Shown here in pieces: positions 16,067-19,301 of a DNA stretch of 19,301 bases. A model generated the notes under the pieces. It did no database searches. It saw nothing but the letters and a program-made list of their open reading frames with translations, and was not told where the DNA came from. Source of the stretch: Multifurca ochricompacta (lineage: Eukaryota > Basidiomycota > Agaricomycetes > Russulales > Russulaceae); assembly GCA_022496185.1 (NCBI GenBank), contig WTXG01000482.1, positions 1 to 19,301 on the forward strand. Direction: 5' to 3'. Made by a program: the position numbers and the translations under genes. The first letter of the stretch is position 1. Each line of letters begins with the position of its first letter.

Positions 16067-16688
16067 TTAAAATGCAATCTCATGTGCATGATGATCAATG
16101 TACTTATTGACATAGAACAATTTGAATGTGTCTAGAGAGTATGAGTCTGTGAGCCTGTGTAATGGTAATGGATTACTATCATAAACTGGGATAAGATGCG
16201 CTGCTTGTAAGAATGCATCCAGATGCACAACAGCCTTGCGTTGTCTGCCCCCTTCTATGTCAAGCTGTACTACCCACATACCAGTAGTATTATCTATTGA
16301 GACCCTTGTAAACCAGTCCACCAAAGAGCATGGATATTCGATATTGTTGTACTTGAATGAGAACATGAGCTGAACATGCACAATATTGAGCCCTTGCATG
16401 CCAGGCTTTGCCTCATCTTCAACAATGAAGGCACAATCACGTCTGGGTCCTTTTCCTTGCCATGATGGCGTCGAGTGGACACGCTCACGTCGCATACCAT
16501 AGATACCACTTGGGTCACTTGGTGCAAAGAAAGTTGCCACAGCAGAATGAAAGACAGAGATCTTGCTGGTAATAGGAGGGAGGCTTGTATCATTGAGGTG
16601 GAGCTGATCCAAAAGAAATAATTGAGTGAGGTAGGGAAGATTTGGTTCGTTCACTACATTTGAAAGCTCTTCCAGTGATTGTGGATAC
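16067..16688 (-). pseudogene. Plavaka transposase, C-terminal exon
   Basis: This exon follows the intron 16689-16742 and is open to the stop at 16067-16069. It carries YPQSLEELSNVVNEPNLP, FHSAVATFFAPSDPSGIYG and RRERVHSTPSW. Further on are CAFIVEDEAKPGMQG, VVHLDAFLQAAHLIPVY and the family's characteristic end. It is the best-preserved part. Joining it to the previous exon at the canonical sites leaves the reading frame off by one, so even this junction is damaged. Confidence 0.8.
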
Positions 16689-16742
16689 CTGCGGGCTAAT
16701 TGGAATGAAGATTGTGAAGTAATGCAGGGAAGTATAACTCAC
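16689..16742 (-). other. Intron in Plavaka transposase (54 bp)
   Basis: GTGAGT at the right end and CCGCAG at the left end on the sense strand, between LARSP and YPQSL. Confidence 0.65.
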
Positions 16743-17317
16743 CTGGCGAGCGTGCAAGGACGACATGGCCAAGCACATTTTTTTCATCCACAGCCCCTCC
16801 ATTTTCATCATCGCTCTCATCATCATCTTCTCTTGATGTATCATTGTTTGGCTGGTAGATATAAGAGATATTTTGAGGTGGGATGTGGCCCGCAGGCAGC
16901 ATACCGCGCGCCACAAAGTCAGAACCCATAGCTGATAGTTTATCAAGACGCTGGTTAGTCATAAGCATCTGACCCAAGGCATGATATCGATTGGAACGCC
17001 TCCATGGCTTTTTGACTGCTGAGATGTGGCGTGATTCAGTAATGGATGAACATAACCACCAGGTGTGCCAAAGTGTTCAATCAGTGAGTGATAGTGAACC
17101 AGAGCATGTTGTCGTGGGAGGGAAACCCAGCTGTACGGACGCCAGTAACGCGAAATATTTCGCGTAGATCTATGAATTTTATCAATGCTAGATCTAGGTT
17201 CTTTAGAGAGTCTTCATTGATATTTTGACGATGCACAAGGTAATAAACATCAAGGGAAGTGGCGATGCATGTGACCATTTCATTTGGCACAAATCCAACT
17301 ATCGAAGGTAAATATAC

Positions 17318-17370
17318 CTGCCTTGATGTTGGCAAACAGCATGAGATCTCTTCTTGTAAGAATCACATAC
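17318..17370 (-). other. Intron in Plavaka transposase (53 bp)
   Basis: GTATGT...GGCAG on the sense strand. Removing it joins TKALMK to VYLPSIVGFVP in frame, as expected for the family. Confidence 0.75.
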
Positions 17371-17690
17371 CTTCATCAGTGCCTTTGTGTCATCACCAGT
17401 CCACTGCTTGAAGCAACGACCTTGAGGAAAGCGGCGAAGGCCTGAGAATGCCGGAACAGCTGCAATACTTGATCACCACTACCATAAGACAGACAACTTA
17501 CAAGTAATAATTCTTTGACGCACCGACGGTCTATTTCATCAAGGATCTTGCGTGATTTGCTCTCCCCATGCTCCCGCAATAAATATTCGCCAACCCAAGT
17601 AACCAAATGATCTTTGAACATTCCTTTGATAACTTGATGCAAGAGATCTGGTGATAGCATCGCGTGAATATCTGCGTGGGGGAAATCATT
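17371..17690 (-). pseudogene. Plavaka transposase, LLHQ/FKDHLVTW exon region
   Basis: It reads PFTNDFPHADIHAMLSPDLL, then HQVIKGMFKDHLVTWVGEYL and ILDEIDRR, the most conserved block of the family. A further interval with GTAAGT (17496-17501) and GCAG (17460) interrupts it. After that the frame FSGLRRFPQGRCFKQW with WTGDDTKALMK resumes, though the phase across that junction does not fit cleanly. Confidence 0.75.
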
Positions 17691-17699
17691 TGTAAATGG

Positions 17700-17761
17700 C
17701 TTTAAAATTAAAATTGTCGAATTAAGCGAAATTAATTAAATGTCATGATAAGTTAACGCAC
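17700..17761 (-). other. Intron in Plavaka transposase (62 bp)
   Basis: GTGCGT...TTTTAAAG on the sense strand. Removing it joins YGIDDDII to PFTNDFP in frame. Confidence 0.7.
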
Positions 17762-17900
17762 TATGATGTCGTCATCTATGCCATATTGATTCCACAAAGT
17801 CTTTGAGTCTAAGAAGTCAGCAAGTTCCTCTGTCAATGCACGTGTGCGTGGTATGGTTGGCATTTCCAAGTTGTCTGGAAAAATCGGAAAAGTGATACAT

Positions 17901-17956
17901 CTGTTGTGTTGTTAGCTGTGTGCTGTAAGATTGGGAGGATCTGATCTAAGACTTAC
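17901..17956 (-). other. Intron in Plavaka transposase (56 bp)
   Basis: GTAAGT at 17951-17956 and ACAACAG ending at 17901 on the sense strand, directly after the conserved GIVQGWCP. Confidence 0.6.
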
Positions 17957-18179
17957 TTGGACACCAGCCTTGAACAATTCCGGTTAGCATCACTTGTTCA
18001 GGGTAATCAGCGATAATGCGATAAGATCGTAATTATAGCCTGTAATGTCCATCAGGGCATATCGGATGGCTGGCTTTGTCATCCCCAGTAGGAGTGTCTT
18101 GAGTATGGCGGATAATGACGCATGATAGAGCTGGCGCTTGAATTTTCAAACTCTGGGTCATCATCATATCTGCGATCAC

Positions 18180-18226
18180 CTAGATCTATTAATCAATAAT
18201 TTGAATATAATTAAGAAGTGGCTCAC
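18180..18226 (-). other. Intron in Plavaka transposase (47 bp)
   Basis: GTGAGC...ATCTAG on the sense strand. Removing it joins FLAIPK to SDRRYDDDPEF in frame. Confidence 0.7.
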
Positions 18227-18430
18227 TCTTTGGAATGGCTAGAAATGCTATGGGTACAACGGCATTGCGATGCGCACGACGAACAGTATTGTGGATGTTG
18301 CCAATTGAAAGGTATAGTGGATGATACTCAACGTGTCCTGTGGCGACAGACACAGTAGTTTTGTCGCTCCCTAAAATAATAGGGCAGTACATAGCCCGAA
18401 GGCATCAGCGTTGGATGCAAAGATCTCGTC

Positions 18431-18487
18431 CTGTATGATCTTATCAGTTATTTTAGTTTATATCTTAAGATAATTGAATATATTCAC
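18431..18487 (-). other. Intron in Plavaka transposase (57 bp)
   Basis: GTGAAT...CATACAG on the sense strand. Removing it joins NVSWKHC to DEIFA, as in family members. Confidence 0.7.
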
Positions 18488-19005
18488 ACAATGTTTCCAA
18501 GAAACGTTGGCCGACATAATATCCCCCCAGCAACGCTGACCATGCTCATCCAGTTCCATATAAGGGCACATGTCAAGTGTCCTTGAAGTCAGGATTGTCC
18601 AACATTGCTGATATGGCAAGGTCTGGGTCACGATACCAAACCTCATACGATGTCTGCTTCAGCTCAGGGCATCCACTGGCACACGAAGATCTTCAGAGAA
18701 GCCTGTAATGAAGCATTGCCAAGGAACATCACCAAGTGGTGAGGAATCAATCTTTGCATATAGGTCTTGATGACACTTAAATGGCTCAGATGTGTCAAGG
18801 CCAGAATCTTCCAGGGATGCAAGCCATAATTTCATGAGTAAGTCTATATTGGATGCTGACATTTCAACGCGGCGATATAGAAGATCTGCAATCATAAACT
18901 GAGTCTGATTGTCAAAGGGTGACCAGTCTGCATTTGGTCTTTGCGTTCTTTCCTGTCGTATGCTGCCAGGCGGTAGGAAGTTCCCATCCAAGTCACAGGG
19001 AACAG

Positions 19006-19071
19006 CTTAAAATATAAAACAATTACGTATATCAGAAGCGTAATGAGAAGTGCATTGAGATAGAAACTTAC
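19006..19071 (-). other. Intron in Plavaka transposase (66 bp)
   Basis: GTAAGT...TTTTAAG on the sense strand. Removing it gives an in-frame AYLTAVPCDLDGNFLPPG. Confidence 0.75.
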
Positions 19072-19300
19072 CAGTGAGATAAGCATGCTCAATCCGTTTT
19101 CTGCTTGGGCCTGAACTAGAATATGGTGGTACATCTTGGTAATCCAGCCCATTTTGATGCAGAGGGGTCATGCTGGAGAGATCCTGTCTTGGCCCTGTAT
19201 CTGAATGGGCATTGGAGTTTGCATGAATCGACTGCATGTGGTACGTGCGGCCGTGTTGACTCTTGAAAGTGACAGGACAACCTGAGTACAGCGCAGGGAG
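19072..19300 (-). pseudogene. Plavaka transposase, N-terminal zinc-finger exon (partial)
   Basis: The frame is open to the window edge. It reads GCPVTFKSQHGRTYHMQSIH, a C2H2-like finger of the kind found at the start of Plavaka proteins, followed by a low-complexity linker (SSSGPSRKRIEHAYLT). The first cysteine of the finger and the start codon lie beyond the window. Confidence 0.65.
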
Positions 19301-19301
19301 T

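Larger units (their letters stand above)
16067..19301 (-). pseudogene. Plavaka-type (CACTA-like) transposase pseudogene, 5' end beyond window
   Basis: The gene reads right to left and enters at the window edge. In order it shows a C2H2-like finger, the N-terminal region DWSPFDNQTQFMIADLLYRR, the core SDKTTVSVATGHVEYHPLY and SIGNIHNTVRRAHRNAV, then LSPDLLHQVIKGMFKDHLVTW. The C-terminal half has KKPWRRSNRY, LGQMLMTNQRLDKL and an intact end, FYVNKYIDHHAHEIAF. These segments match, in order, the transposase family called Plavaka in Agaricomycetes, recognised from memory. At least seven short introns keep GT..AG ends. However, the frame breaks near 18680, 18570, 18400, 18000-18130, 17115, 17035 and 16690, so no active enzyme can be made. 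Fragments called as separate ORFs here are exons of this one gene. Confidence 0.85.

Overview
The window looks like repeat-rich DNA from a mushroom-forming basidiomycete (Agaricomycetes). The evidence is a degenerate Plavaka-type (CACTA-like) transposase with many short introns, an F-box/leucine-rich protein of the kind expanded in agarics, and Ty3/gypsy, Ty1/copia and non-LTR retroelements. All of this is recognised by eye; no search was run. I see no rRNA, tRNA or CRISPR array, and no clearly intact host gene.

Layout. 1-731 is the 3' end of a plus-strand LTR element: the tail of an ORF, a polypurine tract and a 593-bp LTR. It sits inside the protease region of an older, minus-strand Ty3/gypsy element (732 to about 3185), whose gag-pol frame carries five TGA stops, one TAA and a frame change. 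About 3186-4087 is a very old layer, holding an LTR-like piece and the 3' tail of a non-LTR element. From 3004 to 4087 there is not one CpG. At 4088 this ends abruptly at a younger, 5'-truncated non-LTR element (4088-5124) with a poly(A) tail. 5319-9224 is an F-box gene. It is split at codon 276/277 by a 2,298-bp hAT-like DNA transposon (6358-8655) with a 16-bp terminal inverted repeat and a perfect 8-bp target duplication. The hAT element has no transposase and contains LTR-derived and other repeat fragments. 9225-10008 is mostly featureless, with one possible small host exon. 10009-15283 is a full-length Ty1/copia element on the minus strand, with 408-bp LTRs differing at 3 positions and a perfect CATAT target duplication. 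It has a copia-type primer site matching the anticodon arm of initiator tRNA-Met, a gag/protease frame and a 1,040-codon integrase/RT/RNase H frame. 15289-16066 holds repeats. 16067 to the window end is the minus-strand Plavaka transposase fossil, running off the right edge.

How it fits together. This is a nest of transposons of different ages, not an operon or a cooperating pathway. The ages are recorded as CpG decay: TGA stops where CGA arginine codons are expected, a CpG-free old tract, and three LTR differences in the youngest element that all fall at CpG sites. That points to cytosine methylation of repeats followed by deamination. I found no convincing new multi-gene system. The most informative signals are the CpG-extinct tract with its sharp edge, the F-box gene cut by a TIR that supplies its own stop codon, and a hairpin at a fixed distance from the TATA box in several diverged LTRs.
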